Of a stretch of 64,000 nt of DNA, positions 18,139 through 27,532 are shown piece after piece. Numbering within the stretch: position 1 is the first letter of the stretch; each line of letters opens with the position of its first letter. The position numbers were made by a program, and so were the translations under genes. The notes beneath the pieces are model-generated. The model did no database searches and had not been told where the DNA came from. It saw only the letters and a list, made by a program, of their open reading frames with translations. The DNA is taken from NCBI RefSeq assembly GCF_012516435.1, contig NZ_CP051216.1, positions 486,001 through 550,000 on the forward strand, in the 5' to 3' direction. Source of the DNA: Pseudodesulfovibrio sp. zrk46. GTDB taxonomy: Bacteria; Desulfobacterota; Desulfovibrionia; Desulfovibrionales; Desulfovibrionaceae.

Positions 18139-18338
18139 ACTGATCTCTCCATGACTGAACCGCCACAAGGGGAATTGTATCTTTCCTGACCTGAGCCTCT
18201 GATGTTGCATGACGCCATAAATAATTGTTCATTCACTCTTATTGCGGCAAGATATATGGCATCACTGAAAATTGAACAGTTGGCAGTCGAAGATCGCATT
18301 GATTGATTCTTTCAGCCATGAAGAAGCAGGCAGTCTTA

Positions 18339-19214
18339 ATGAGAAAAGCACAACGTACCACTTTGTTGATTGTATTAATGGCATGGACATTTGTACTTCT
18401 TTGCGGCGGAATCGCATGTGGAGAGCCAGCAAAGATACGGGTAGGCGTGTTCCAAAACGCCCCTATTATTTTTCAGGACAAACTGGGTGCGCCGGAAGGG
18501 TTGTACATCGATCTGCTTAACGCAATCGCTGCTTCGGAAGAGTGGGAGTTGGTATACGTTCTGGATAGCTGGGGAGAGATACTGCGCCGCACAACTCGGG
18601 GCCAACTCGATTTGATTCCATCCATTGCCTATACGCAGAAGCGAGCAGCTGACCTAGATTTTTCGAAAGAGAAAGTGCTGACGATGTGGGGGCAGGTCTA
18701 CGCTAACGAAAACGAATCAATTCAGACCTTTCTCGACCTCGGGGGGAAAAGGGTCGCCATACTCTTTGAGGGCATAAACGGCATCAATTTCAAGAAGAAA
18801 TGTGCCGAATTCGGCATCAGCTGCACATTCGTTGAAAAACAATCCTACGATGAAATAATGACAGCAGTGGAAGCCGGCGAAGTGGAGGCAGGAGTCCTCA
18901 ACAACGTCAAAGGCTACACTCTTGAAAAAAGATATGAAGTGATCAGGACACCAATCATATTCGACCCGTTTTCTATCCTGTTCGCAGCCACTAAGGGCAA
19001 GAGCGAAATCCTCAACACCATCGACAGCTACCTGATCAAATGGAAAAAGGACAAAGATTCAGAATACTACAAAGCAGTGGATCATTGGATCAAGGGCGGA
19101 GCCTCTGACACTGACGGTATTCCGCATTTGGATTTCGTCACTTTCACCATCCTGATTTTGATGGGCTCAGTCCTGCTGTTTTACTTTGTGGAAAGAAGAA
19201 AAAGAAAGAAATAG
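18339..19214 (+). CDS. Membrane-anchored periplasmic solute-binding-like protein
   Basis: A protein of 291 residues: N-terminal signal/anchor (about 9-28), a type-3 extracellular solute-binding domain (IRVGVFQNAPIIFQD ... LDLIPSIAYTQKRAADLDFS) and a C-terminal membrane helix (about 262-281) followed by ERRKRKK. This is the architecture of the sensory half of kinases or cyclases, but no output domain follows, so it is either a membrane-tethered binding protein or a truncated sensor. ATG 18339 is chosen for the AGCAGG upstream; starts 7 and 12 codons earlier are possible. No transporter genes are nearby. Confidence 0.72.
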   Translation: MRKAQRTTLLIVLMAWTFVLLCGGIACGEPAKIRVGVFQNAPIIFQDKLGAPEGLYIDLLNAIAASEEWELVYVLDSWGEILRRTTRGQLDLIPSIAYTQKRAADLDFSKEKVLTMWGQVYANENESIQTFLDLGGKRVAILFEGINGINFKKKCAEFGISCTFVEKQSYDEIMTAVEAGEVEAGVLNNVKGYTLEKRYEVIRTPIIFDPFSILFAATKGKSEILNTIDSYLIKWKKDKDSEYYKAVDHWIKGGASDTDGIPHLDFVTFTILILMGSVLLFYFVERRKRKK

Positions 19215-19262
19215 TACACCAAACAATCGCTCCAAGCGAATTCCCATCACCGAAGCAACAAG

Positions 19263-19300
19263 AAACCGGCATACCTTCATGAATGACGGCTTGCCGGTTT
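19263..19300. terminator. Hairpin between convergent solute-binding genes
   Basis: AAACCGGCA / TGCCGGTTT inverted repeat with a 20-base loop. Terminal A/T bases give weak runs on both sides. Confidence 0.5.
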
Positions 19301-19328
19301 AGCACTCTCATTTCAGAAGATTGATAGC

Positions 19329-20084
19329 TTACCTAGTGTAATTATCAGTGATATGCGTCGTTGTGCCATCCCGTATCATCTTTCCAAGTTCCGCATCCAA
19401 TCTCTTGAACTCCGCTTTCCGGTCAGGGTTGTTGAACTCGACTTTGGATACGGACATGTAGGCTCCTCGCTTCTTCACAGGAGGACCTACTGCAGGCTCG
19501 ATCTTGTCAGCGACTCCGTGCCTGCGGGCATAATAAAACACGGACACACGATTGCCGATAAAACAGCTATTCTCCTGCTTTTGAAGCCTGTTCAGGCCAT
19601 CGGCAATATTGTTTACTTCAACTCGGCGAATTTTCCCCTGCTTAACGGCTTCTTCAAACTCCGCACTGATGGCGTATCCGGCGATAACAAAAGCCGTCAT
19701 ATCATATAGATCAGCTATTGTTCTGTAACGAAAGCTGCTTCCCTTTGGAAAGAAAGCCACCAGATTGGTAACGTGGACGGGGTTCTTGGAGAAGTGAAAT
19801 ATTTTCTCCCGTTCTTCATTTCGAAACATGGCAATTGCACCATCGACCTGCCCGCTTTGCACCATAAACAACACGCGCTTCCACGGCACCAACTCGACCT
19901 TCACATCCACTCCGGCGCGCGAACCGGCCTCACGGAGAACCTCCGCATCAATCCCCTGTACTCTGCCATGCTCGTAGTAGCTGTATGGTGGGAAGCCGTC
20001 TTCAGCGACAAAGACCAGCGGATCGCACCAAGCTGCGGAGACTGTGAACAGCCACGCCATTGCAATGAAGACAATTTTTCTCAT
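19329..20084 (-). CDS. Periplasmic solute-binding protein, type 3
   Basis: A 251-residue exported protein. The signal peptide MRKIVFIAMAWLFTVSAAWC is followed by LVFVAEDGFPPYSYYEHG and GIDAEVLREAGSRAGV, the standard opening of amino-acid-binding family 3 proteins; the domain continues to the end without a membrane anchor. The Cys at residue 20 (SAAWCD) gives a poor lipobox. The start is fixed by GGAG 8 bases upstream of ATG 20084. No permease or ATPase gene is adjacent, so it is an orphan binding protein, as is common in marine deltaproteobacteria. It converges on the other solute-binding-like gene. Confidence 0.82.
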   Translation of the reverse strand: MRKIVFIAMAWLFTVSAAWCDPLVFVAEDGFPPYSYYEHGRVQGIDAEVLREAGSRAGVDVKVELVPWKRVLFMVQSGQVDGAIAMFRNEEREKIFHFSKNPVHVTNLVAFFPKGSSFRYRTIADLYDMTAFVIAGYAISAEFEEAVKQGKIRRVEVNNIADGLNRLQKQENSCFIGNRVSVFYYARRHGVADKIEPAVGPPVKKRGAYMSVSKVEFNNPDRKAEFKRLDAELGKMIRDGTTTHITDNYTR

Positions 20085-20193
20085 CGCGCGCTCCAGAGTT
20101 GCATGTATCATGTCAGTTGAACTTCAGATTAACACAAAAACTTCGAACTGACATGTATTGTCTTCATGCATGGCCGCACACAATCCCGCCCTC

Positions 20194-21243
20194 TTACTCC
20201 TGCTTCGCCATCACCAGACGACGCTTGGGCAGACTGTCCGGATAGTTGTTTTGTATGAAAGCAATGAGCCCCTCCCGAACTTTGCAACGTAATTCCCACG
20301 CACTTGAGGCATCAGGAGAACCGGCAAGCACCCTGATTGTCATATCTTCTGCCCCTGCTTCCGTTACCTGAAGGACACAGGTCTTGCCGTCCCACAAGGC
20401 CCCGGCAGCCTCGCAAAGACGGCGAGCCTCATCACGCAATGGGTCGAGCGGGGTTGCGTAGTCGACATGGAGAAAGATGCTCCCTGTTATATCGGCACTT
20501 TTCTTCGTCCAGTTCTGAAAGGGGTTATCCAAAAAGTACGTCACGGGCACGATCAGACGTCTTTGGTCCCATATCTTGACCACCACATAGGTATAGGTGA
20601 TTTCTTCTATCCGCCCCCATTCGCCCTCAACGATGACGACATCGTCAAGATTGATCGGGTGAGAAAGGGCGATCTGCACCCCTGCGATCATTGACCCCAA
20701 GGTTTTCTGTGCCGATATGCCCAGAATGATGCTCATGATACCAGCAGAAGCCATGAGCGTGGTACCGAGAGTCTGGAATCTGTCAAACTGCATTAGAATT
20801 CCTGCAGTGGCTCCTATCCAGACAATGACCACAACGATCCGTTGCAAAACCCGTATTCTGGTGTGCATGCGGCGAGCCAAGAGGTTGTCCGCAACATTCA
20901 CATCGTATTTCCACTGAATCACACGGACTGCAATGGTTGACGCCAAAGTCACTCCCCAGGCAGCAACCACAACCCAGACCGTCCCCATTAACCTGAGCAG
21001 ATTGTTGGCCACCTCCGGATCCAGCGAGGCAAGCGGCATCAACAGAGTGATCAGCAGACACCCGGAAGCAATCATCACAATGCTGACGACCTGTTTCCTC
21101 AGGGCGCCACTCAACACTTGCCACAGCTCCTGCCAGCTTCCCTTGCTGCCTTTGAGCCATCTGAAGAAAATGATCAGCGCACCCAGTACCAGTACGGAAA
21201 AGAGGACTCGTACCAGCCAGCCTATCCATGTAGAATTATCCAT
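20194..21243 (-). CDS. MscS-family mechanosensitive channel
   Basis: Inner-membrane channel of 349 residues with about four or five membrane helices in the first 200 residues. The pore helix and MscS beta domain are visible: LMASAGIMSIILGISAQKTL, GSMIAGVQIALSHPINLDDVV, EGEWGRIEEITYTYVVVKIW and VPVTYFLDNPFQNW. ATG 21243 has an excellent AAAGGAGG site; an upstream in-frame extension does not. It is transcribed away from the RimB/RimK group and is the first of two MscS genes flanking that group, although the two proteins are not close copies of each other. Confidence 0.9.
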   Translation of the reverse strand: MDNSTWIGWLVRVLFSVLVLGALIIFFRWLKGSKGSWQELWQVLSGALRKQVVSIVMIASGCLLITLLMPLASLDPEVANNLLRLMGTVWVVVAAWGVTLASTIAVRVIQWKYDVNVADNLLARRMHTRIRVLQRIVVVIVWIGATAGILMQFDRFQTLGTTLMASAGIMSIILGISAQKTLGSMIAGVQIALSHPINLDDVVIVEGEWGRIEEITYTYVVVKIWDQRRLIVPVTYFLDNPFQNWTKKSADITGSIFLHVDYATPLDPLRDEARRLCEAAGALWDGKTCVLQVTEAGAEDMTIRVLAGSPDASSAWELRCKVREGLIAFIQNNYPDSLPKRRLVMAKQE

Positions 21244-21529
21244 TACTGCCCCTCCTTTCATTTTTTTCCAATAGATCAAAACACCGATTACCACCTCTCT
21301 TGTATTATAAAATCGACCGAAAGGAAGACTCGTGCGCTGTTATACACTGGCGTAAGCGATATATGCAAAAATCAAATGATGAAGTTGCTACAATACCGAA
21401 TTAAGACTTGTCGGCTTATTTCCAGATCTACCATTCAAAGGGTTTGTCCTGTTGATGCTATGGACATTAATAGGTAGTGTTTAGCGATAAATTATCGCGA
21501 AACACCCGCCAGATGAAACAGGATGTGCA

Positions 21530-22012
21530 ATGAAAAGCAGCAAAGAACCCAAGATGATCATTGGCTGGAGGGAATGGGTAGGCCTGCCGGATCTATGCGT
21601 TCCGGCAATCAAGGCGAAAATCGATACGGGAGCGAAAACATCGGCAATCCATGCTTTCGACATTACTCCCTACAGCGAGGGCGGAGTTGAGTATGTGTCA
21701 TTCAGCATACATCCCCTTCAAGGAAATGATAAGGTTTCCATCCCATGCACAGCCCCTTTGATTGATCGCAGAAAAGTGACCAACTCGGGAGGACAAAGTC
21801 AGAAACGCTTTGTAATCGGCACCACCCTTCAAATCGCTGGTCGCACATGGCCCATCGAGCTGACCCTGACCAACCGGGACCACATGAAGTTCCGAATGCT
21901 GCTTGGCAGAAATGCCATGACGGGCAGACTCATCGTCGATCCGCACCTCTCGATGCAGGCTGGAAGCAAATACGGCAACAAAATTTACGAACACTACCAC
22001 ACAGGTGAATAG
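21530..22012 (+). CDS. RimB-like ATP-dependent zinc protease family protein (retropepsin-like fold)
   Basis: A 160-residue soluble protein of the family annotated as putative ATP-dependent zinc protease (PF05618), whose fold resembles aspartic proteases. The DTGA motif ([15 protein letters not shown], near residue 31) and the later [16 protein letters not shown] block are both present. In several bacteria a member of this family (RimB) acts with RimK on polyglutamylated substrates. Here the stop lies only 4 bases before rimK, so the two are coupled. The name of the family should not be read as proof of zinc dependence. Confidence 0.85.
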   Translation: MKSSKEPKMIIGWREWVGLPDLCVPAIKAKIDTGAKTSAIHAFDITPYSEGGVEYVSFSIHPLQGNDKVSIPCTAPLIDRRKVTNSGGQSQKRFVIGTTLQIAGRTWPIELTLTNRDHMKFRMLLGRNAMTGRLIVDPHLSMQAGSKYGNKIYEHYHTGE

Positions 22013-22016
22013 TCAC

Positions 22017-22922
22017 ATGAAAATTGTCATTCTTTCTCGGAAAAGCAGCCTTTACTCAACCAACGCGCTCGTGGAAGCGGGCCTTGAAGCCGGTCACGAT
22101 GTTCAAGTTATCAACCCGTTGCGCTGCTATATGAACATCACCTCCCACAATCCAAGCATCCATTACAAAGGCGAGCCAGTGACTGGCGTGGACGCGGTTA
22201 TCCCCCGCATCGGCGCATCCATCACATTCTTCGGCACTGCCGTTGTTCGTCAGTTTGAAATGATGGAAGTTTACAGTGTTAACGAGTCCATTGCGATCAC
22301 ACGTTCCCGGGACAAACTTCGCAGCCTGCAGCTGCTCTCCCGCAAGGGCATTGGGCTGCCGGTAACAGGCTTTGCCAGCTCGACCAAATTTACGGATGAC
22401 TTGATCGAAATGGTTGGCGGAGCGCCTTTGGTCGTCAAACTCATTGAAGGCACTCAGGGCATCGGCGTCGTGCTGACTGAAAACCGTCAGGCTGCGGAAA
22501 GCGTTATCCAGGCGTTTCAGGGAATGAAGGCCAACATTCTCGTCCAGGAATACATCAAGGAATCCAAGGGCTCAGACATCCGTTGTTTCGTTGTCGGCGG
22601 CAAAGTTATTGCTTCCATGAAGCGCACTGCCAACAACGACGAATTCCGCTCGAACATCCATCGCGGCGGCACGGCGGCACCGGTCAAAATCACTCCCGAA
22701 GAACGTTCAACCGCAGTTCGCGCAGCCAAGATCATGGGTTTGAACGTATGTGGCGTGGACCTGCTTCGTTCCAATCACGGCCCCGTGGTCATGGAGGTCA
22801 ACTCTTCTCCTGGCCTGGAAGGGATTGAAAAAGCGACCGGTATCAACATCGCTGCGAAGATCATCGATTTCATTGAGAAGAACGCCAAGCCCGGCAAGAC
22901 GAAAGCACGGGGAAAGGGTTAA
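22017..22922 (+). CDS. rimK: RimK-type ATP-grasp glutamate ligase
   Basis: A 301-residue ATP-grasp enzyme that adds glutamate to a protein or peptide C-terminus (ribosomal protein S6 in E. coli) or makes poly-glutamate. Length and motifs fit: [65 protein letters not shown], and the metal-binding [21 protein letters not shown] 22017 follows AGGTGA. It is the centre of a three-gene unit with the RimB-like protease and an AstE-like deacylase, which suggests a ligate/trim cycle on an acylated or glutamylated target. The true substrate is unknown. Confidence 0.92.
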   Translation: MKIVILSRKSSLYSTNALVEAGLEAGHDVQVINPLRCYMNITSHNPSIHYKGEPVTGVDAVIPRIGASITFFGTAVVRQFEMMEVYSVNESIAITRSRDKLRSLQLLSRKGIGLPVTGFASSTKFTDDLIEMVGGAPLVVKLIEGTQGIGVVLTENRQAAESVIQAFQGMKANILVQEYIKESKGSDIRCFVVGGKVIASMKRTANNDEFRSNIHRGGTAAPVKITPEERSTAVRAAKIMGLNVCGVDLLRSNHGPVVMEVNSSPGLEGIEKATGINIAAKIIDFIEKNAKPGKTKARGKG

Positions 22923-22948
22923 TCCCCCCCCCTTACGAGGGAAGCCTC

Positions 22949-23977
22949 ATGACAAGAGCTTCTGTTGAAATTGCCGGACACACTGTTGCTCCCGGCCAAC
23001 GAAAAACCATCATCCTTCCGGTCCCTGACACATCATTGCGACAAGGGACCGGGATGCCTGTTCATGTCCTGCATGGCAGGCGGGAAGGGCCAAGCATTTT
23101 CGTCACGGGCGCAATCCATGGGGATGAGCTCAATGGTATTGAAGTTGTCAGACGGTTAATCAACCTCAAACGGCTGAAATCACTCGCAGGCACGCTCTAT
23201 GCCGTTCCTGTGGTGAACATTTATGGGTTTACGTCGAACACGAGGTATCTGCCGGACAGGCGGGACCTCAACCGCTTCTTTCCCGGTAAAGCCGGCGGTT
23301 CGCTCGCGTCCGAGCTTGCCAAAGTGCTTTTTGAAAACGTCGTTGAACGCTGTCAGTACGGAATAGATCTGCATACCGGGTCCAATCACCGTCACAACCT
23401 CCCCCACCTCCGCGGCAACATGGAAGATGAAGTCGTGTTGGGCATGGCTGAGGCGTTCGGTGCTCCCTTGGCGCTGACGGTTTCCGGCACTGAGGGCACG
23501 CTGCGATATGCGGCAGAAGAACTTGGAATCAACATCCTGCTTTTTGAAGCCGGAGAGGCGTTGCGATTTGATGAGTTCTCCATCCGCGCAGGCGTCCGGG
23601 GCGTGACTTCCGTCATGGAGCACCTCAACATGCTGACACGAAAGAAAGGATCGAGAAAACGGAAAATGCCCATGCAGGTTGCCCATGACCGTACATGGTG
23701 TCGCGCCAACGCCAGCGGGCTGTTCAGAGCCAAGGTAAAAGTTGGCCAGAGGGTAAGCAAGGGCGAGCCCCTGGGGACGATTTTCGATCCATATGGAGCA
23801 TACCAAACTATTCTGGAGGCCCCGAAGGACGGGGTCGTGATCGGGGCCCAGTCTCTGCCGACGGTCTACAAGGGAGATGCCATCATGCATATTGCCTGCT
23901 TCGAGGCGCTGGCAAAAGCCGAAGCTCTGGTGGACAAGTTTTCTGAGATCGTCATGGACGAGGATGTCGTATCCTGA
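22949..23977 (+). CDS. Succinylglutamate desuccinylase/aspartoacylase (M14) family protein
   Basis: A 342-residue zinc-dependent amidohydrolase. The metal ligands and catalytic segments are visible: FVTGAIHGDELNGIEV (His and Glu), DRRDLNRFFPG, GIDLHTGSNHR (His) and LLFEAGEA (catalytic Glu). The C-terminal domain has a lipoyl/biotin-like beta barrel feel (FRAKVKVGQRVSKGEPLG ... PKDGVVIG), usual for this subgroup. It starts 26 bases after rimK with GAGGGAAG as ribosome site. Context implies removal of an acyl or aminoacyl group linked to the RimK product rather than arginine catabolism, since no ast genes are present. The substrate is inferred. Confidence 0.87.
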   Translation: MTRASVEIAGHTVAPGQRKTIILPVPDTSLRQGTGMPVHVLHGRREGPSIFVTGAIHGDELNGIEVVRRLINLKRLKSLAGTLYAVPVVNIYGFTSNTRYLPDRRDLNRFFPGKAGGSLASELAKVLFENVVERCQYGIDLHTGSNHRHNLPHLRGNMEDEVVLGMAEAFGAPLALTVSGTEGTLRYAAEELGINILLFEAGEALRFDEFSIRAGVRGVTSVMEHLNMLTRKKGSRKRKMPMQVAHDRTWCRANASGLFRAKVKVGQRVSKGEPLGTIFDPYGAYQTILEAPKDGVVIGAQSLPTVYKGDAIMHIACFEALAKAEALVDKFSEIVMDEDVVS

Positions 23978-24017
23978 CAGCGGCCCCGACCATTGTTAAA
24001 ACTTTACAAGGAGAATG

Positions 24018-24914
24018 ATGCTCGAAAATATCAACCTGTTCACCTATCTGATAGGGATCACACTTATAGCAATGCTCGCGTATGCCTGGATTCATACGCG
24101 GATATCCTCTTTCCGGGAGGCGCGGGTTTCACGTATCAAGCGCCTGATCAAGGATCCGGAAACAACGGCCGCCATGCCCACGGATGTCCTTTCCGACAAA
24201 GAGGAGCATAAGGAACAAAAGCAGGTCATTCAGGGTGTACGGTCCCGTTTCACCATCATCAGAAGGGCCGTCTCCATAGCCATACTAGTCCTGTGGTCCT
24301 TTGCCCTGGTTCTTCCATTCGTCGGAAAAATCCCGAGCACGATGCTGTCAATTATCATCGCCATTACGACAGCCGTCGTTGGTATTGCTGCCCGCCCGCT
24401 CATTGAGAACATGATCTCCGGCATCGTCATCAGCTTCTCCAAACAGCTTCGGGTTGGTGATACCCTGATGATGGATGGGCAATACGGAACGGTCGAAGAC
24501 ATTTCCATCACCCACACCAAAATCAAGACATGGGACTGGAAACGATACGTCATTCCCAATAGCCGCATGCTCAACAAGGAGTTCATCAACCTCACCCTCA
24601 ATGACAGCCTTATCTGGGCCTACCTTGAGTTTTCGGTTTCATACGATGAAGACCTTGAGCAGATAAAGGAAATAGCAACAGATGTGGCATCCAATAGCGA
24701 ACATCACAACGACCAGGAGCCGCCGCAGTTCTGGGTTCGCAGCATGGAGAAAGAAAGCGTGGTATGCTGGATCGCCGCTTGGGCAGACTCTCCGGCAGAA
24801 GCGTGGAACCTGAAGAGTGACATTGCTACGAACCTGATCAGCGAATTTCGAAAGCATGACATTTCCACCCACGTCGCACAGATCAATTTGAAGCAGGACT
24901 GCCGGCAGCTTTAA
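24018..24914 (+). CDS. MscS-family channel, short form
   Basis: A 298-residue membrane protein with a helix at about 6-26, a charged cytosolic loop of about 50 residues, two further helices (about 80-130) and the MscS domain: TTAVVGIAARPLIENMISGI, LRVGDTLMMDGQYGTVEDIS and IPNSRMLNKEFINL. AAGGAG lies 4 bases before ATG 24018; the ATG at 24015 is too close to it. It follows the AstE-like gene by 40 bp and ends with a terminator, so it is probably the last gene of the RimB-RimK operon. A role in osmotic release of a small glutamyl compound would be speculation. Confidence 0.88.
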   Translation: MLENINLFTYLIGITLIAMLAYAWIHTRISSFREARVSRIKRLIKDPETTAAMPTDVLSDKEEHKEQKQVIQGVRSRFTIIRRAVSIAILVLWSFALVLPFVGKIPSTMLSIIIAITTAVVGIAARPLIENMISGIVISFSKQLRVGDTLMMDGQYGTVEDISITHTKIKTWDWKRYVIPNSRMLNKEFINLTLNDSLIWAYLEFSVSYDEDLEQIKEIATDVASNSEHHNDQEPPQFWVRSMEKESVVCWIAAWADSPAEAWNLKSDIATNLISEFRKHDISTHVAQINLKQDCRQL

Positions 24915-24946
24915 CTGTCTCCTGAGCATGCTCCCGCATACATAAG

Positions 24947-24980
24947 GCCGCTTCTGGTAATCAACCAGAAGCGGCTCTTT
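24947..24980 (+). terminator. Terminator of the RimK operon
   Basis: GCCGCTTCTGGT / ACCAGAAGCGGC stem with a 5-base loop, followed by TCTTTCT. It belongs to the recurrent AGCCGCTTCT terminator family in this window. Confidence 0.8.
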
Positions 24981-25167
24981 CTATGGCGAAATCGCAACGC
25001 TCGCCTTGATATCCAAGAGTTGGCGCAAAAGAACAACTATTTGGCGGAATGAGTCATGGGAAAATGGTCTTTCAAATGATTAGTTAAGGGCGTTAGTAGT
25101 TCAAAAAGGACTGATAAACGTGTACCAATTAAGCAATTGGGCTTATTCCCAACAATGAGGAGATATG

Positions 25168-25494
25168 ATGAAGCGTTTAATAGCTGTTCTGACCCTGACT
25201 ATAATTCTTGGCTTTTCTGCAATAAGCCATGCCTATCCGACCTCTGAGCAAATTGCACAAAGCACCATCAACACCGCTCGAAGCCAGGTCATGAAGCTCG
25301 AAAACAAGTACGGTTCGGACTGGGTAAACACCGCTCCCAAGAAGGAATTTCAGCATGCCTACAAGTGCGTCGACCTCGCTATTTCGGCTGCTTCCGGTCG
25401 AGCAAAGGGCACACTCTGGCACCGGCCTCACTTCCAGAAGGAGCTTAACAAGCTCAAGAATTACAAGGAGGAGATGGAGAGAAGAACCCCGTAA
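25168..25494 (+). CDS. Small secreted hypothetical protein, 108 aa
   Basis: Signal peptide MKRLIAVLTLTIILGFSAIS with cleavage near SHA/YP, then an 85-residue helical, basic mature region (SEQIAQSTINTARSQVMKLE ... NKLKNYKEEMERR). One cysteine (YKCVDL). The ATG at 25168 is 5 bases after GAGGAG, a better fit than the adjacent ATG at 25165. It is monocistronic with its own terminator. No family recognised; likely a periplasmic helical protein. Confidence 0.75.
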   Translation: MKRLIAVLTLTIILGFSAISHAYPTSEQIAQSTINTARSQVMKLENKYGSDWVNTAPKKEFQHAYKCVDLAISAASGRAKGTLWHRPHFQKELNKLKNYKEEMERRTP

Positions 25495-25515
25495 CCTCTC
25501 GACAAGGCCAACCCC

Positions 25516-25563
25516 AGCCGCTTCTGGTTTCCTCTATTGAAACTCACCGGAAGCGGCTTTTTT
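25516..25563 (+). terminator. Terminator of the 108-aa secreted protein gene
   Basis: AGCCGCTTCTGGT pairs with ACCGGAAGCGGCT (one G-U pair), followed by a run of six T. Third member of the recurrent terminator family. Confidence 0.85.
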
Positions 25564-25948
25564 AAGGCTCGTTTAGTTACTACCCAGTTCTATCCCACCC
25601 CACTGATACAAAGCGCCCCGACGGGTAAAAACGCCCCGCAACCGAAATAACTACATGATTTAAGACAGTTATACTGTTAAGCGCTTACGAACAGCACAAG
25701 CCTCGATACTTTTCACCCCGCCATATATTTCTATATAATAGGGCCGCTCCCTTCTAAAACAAAACAACAAGCCCAAATATAACAGGCTGTAATAACGACA
25801 TAAAAACACGGCAAGATATTCGACAGACATCTACTCAGGCTGCTCCTCTCCTTCTTGGCACACGCCTTGTAGTAAATGTTCTTTCCAAGACACTCAGGCA
25901 TCAGCTTGAGCCCCGAAACTGACAGAGAGACGAGAAGTACATATACCC
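25564..25948. other. 385-bp intergenic region upstream of the DUF1538 operon
   Basis: No convincing gene. There is a repeated GCGCCCC/ACGCCCC patch near 25610-25640 and AT-rich sequence (TATATTTCTATATAATAGG, about 25723-25743) that could contain a promoter. The long leader before the DUF1538 genes may hold a regulatory element, but no known riboswitch was recognised. Confidence 0.35.
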
Positions 25949-26704
25949 ATGAGTTCCAATCCAACGTCCGCCATTTTGCGGTCCATTTCCATCAAGTTAT
26001 GGACTTCGTTCAAAGATCTGCTGCCGATCATTCTGGTCATTGCGTTCTTCCAGATCATCGTTCTCAGACAGCCGCTTCCCAATATCGGGGATGTCGTCTT
26101 TGGTGGTGTGCTGGTTGTGCTGGGCCTCACCCTGTTCATTCAGGGGCTGGAGATGGGGCTGTTTCCCATCGGCGAGAATATGGCACACGCGCTGGCTCGC
26201 AAAGGCAGTCTGTTCTGGCTGCTGACCTTTGCGTTCGCTCTCGGATTCTCCACCACCGTGGCCGAACCGGCATTGATCGCCGTTTCTGCCGAAGCCGCCA
26301 GCATCGCATCGCAGGGCGGACTCATCGCATCGGGAGCAGATTCTCTTTCCAGTTACGCGCTCGGCTTGCGCATGTCCGTCGCCGTTTCCGTGGGACTGGC
26401 GATTCTCATCGGCGTGCTTCGAATTCTTAAGGGATGGCCCGTCCACTACCTAATTATTGGCGGCTACGTCATCGTCATGCTCATGACTCTGGTGGCACCG
26501 GAAGAGATCATCGGCATCGCATACGACGCTGGAGGTGTAACCACTTCCACGGTGACGGTCCCGCTTGTGGCGGCCCTCGGCGTTGGCCTGGCCTCCATCA
26601 TCAAGGGCCGCAGTCCGCTGCTGGACGGCTTCGGGCTCATCGCGTTTGCGTCACTTCTGCCCATGATCTTTGTCATGGGATACGGCTTGATTGTTTTTAG
26701 CTAA
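25949..26704 (+). CDS. DUF1538 integral membrane protein (first copy)
   Basis: A 251-residue polytopic inner-membrane protein, about six or seven helices, of the DUF1538 family, thought to be transporters of unknown substrate. Hallmarks are [38 protein letters not shown] and the near-C-terminal [20 protein letters not shown]. In many genomes two DUF1538 repeats are fused in one protein; here they are two adjacent genes, 18 bp apart, and the second carries the same three blocks. The ribosome site is poor. Start by position and by the length of the first helix. Confidence 0.87.
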   Translation: MSSNPTSAILRSISIKLWTSFKDLLPIILVIAFFQIIVLRQPLPNIGDVVFGGVLVVLGLTLFIQGLEMGLFPIGENMAHALARKGSLFWLLTFAFALGFSTTVAEPALIAVSAEAASIASQGGLIASGADSLSSYALGLRMSVAVSVGLAILIGVLRILKGWPVHYLIIGGYVIVMLMTLVAPEEIIGIAYDAGGVTTSTVTVPLVAALGVGLASIIKGRSPLLDGFGLIAFASLLPMIFVMGYGLIVFS

Positions 26705-26722
26705 CGAGCAGGGATCAGCACT

Positions 26723-27532
26723 ATGACACAGATATTCATGGAATTTTTCAGCGTCCTGCTCGCAACATTCAGGGACATCCTGCCGATTCTGGCCCTTATC
26801 ACCTGTTTTCAACTATTCGTCCTGCGACAGCCCATCCCACACCTCAAACGGCTGATCGTTGGTGGAATATATGTCGTGCTTGGTCTGGCCCTGTTCCTCA
26901 TAGGTCTGGACAAGGCACTCTTCCCCATCGGAAAAATCATGGCTGCGCAGCTCTCCGATCCCGCCTTCCTGACCGGCGGCACCTCTTTGGTGGCTCCCAC
27001 CGACTGGACAGCGTACGGCTGGATATACCTCTTCGCAGCCATGATTGGATTTTCAACGACCATTGCAGAGCCGTCCCTTCTCGCCGTGGCCATCAAGGCC
27101 AATGAAGTATCGGGCGGCGTCATCAGCCAGTGGGGCCTGCGTCTCACGGTGGCCCTCGGTGTTGCAGTGGGCATCTCGCTCGGCGCTTACCGGATCGTTA
27201 CCGGAACGCCGCTCTACATGTACATCATGGTGGGTTACGTCATTGTTGTTTTGCAAACATTCATGGCACCCAAAAAGATTATCGCCCTTGCCTACGACTC
27301 CGGCGGCGTGACTACCTCCACCGTCACGGTCCCGCTCGTAGCGGCCCTCGGCCTGGGCCTTTCCGAGGCAGTCCCCGGCCGCAATCCGGCCCTGGATGGA
27401 TTCGGGCTCATTGCCTTCGCTAGCCTCTTTCCAATAATCACCGTCATGGGCTATGCTCAGTTCACCCATTGGGCGGCACAAAGAAAACTATCGGCAAAGC
27501 CGGTTTCCAAGGAGAATACCAATGAAGTTTAA
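26723..27532 (+). CDS. DUF1538 integral membrane protein (second copy)
   Basis: A 269-residue polytopic membrane protein, clearly paralogous to the preceding gene: LDKALFPIGKIMAAQLSD, MIGFSTTIAEPSLLAVAIKA and [20 protein letters not shown] align block for block, followed by the shared [15 protein letters not shown]. The two probably form a heteromeric channel or transporter that corresponds to the fused form in other bacteria. The last 11 bases overlap the start of the PII-like gene, so translation of the two is coupled and the PII-like protein is a likely regulator of the complex. Confidence 0.87.
   Translation: MTQIFMEFFSVLLATFRDILPILALITCFQLFVLRQPIPHLKRLIVGGIYVVLGLALFLIGLDKALFPIGKIMAAQLSDPAFLTGGTSLVAPTDWTAYGWIYLFAAMIGFSTTIAEPSLLAVAIKANEVSGGVISQWGLRLTVALGVAVGISLGAYRIVTGTPLYMYIMVGYVIVVLQTFMAPKKIIALAYDSGGVTTSTVTVPLVAALGLGLSEAVPGRNPALDGFGLIAFASLFPIITVMGYAQFTHWAAQRKLSAKPVSKENTNEV

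Noticed and set aside
20194..24914. Recent duplication of MscS genes around rimK
   Set aside because: The two proteins differ in length, helix number and sequence; they share only the general MscS domain.
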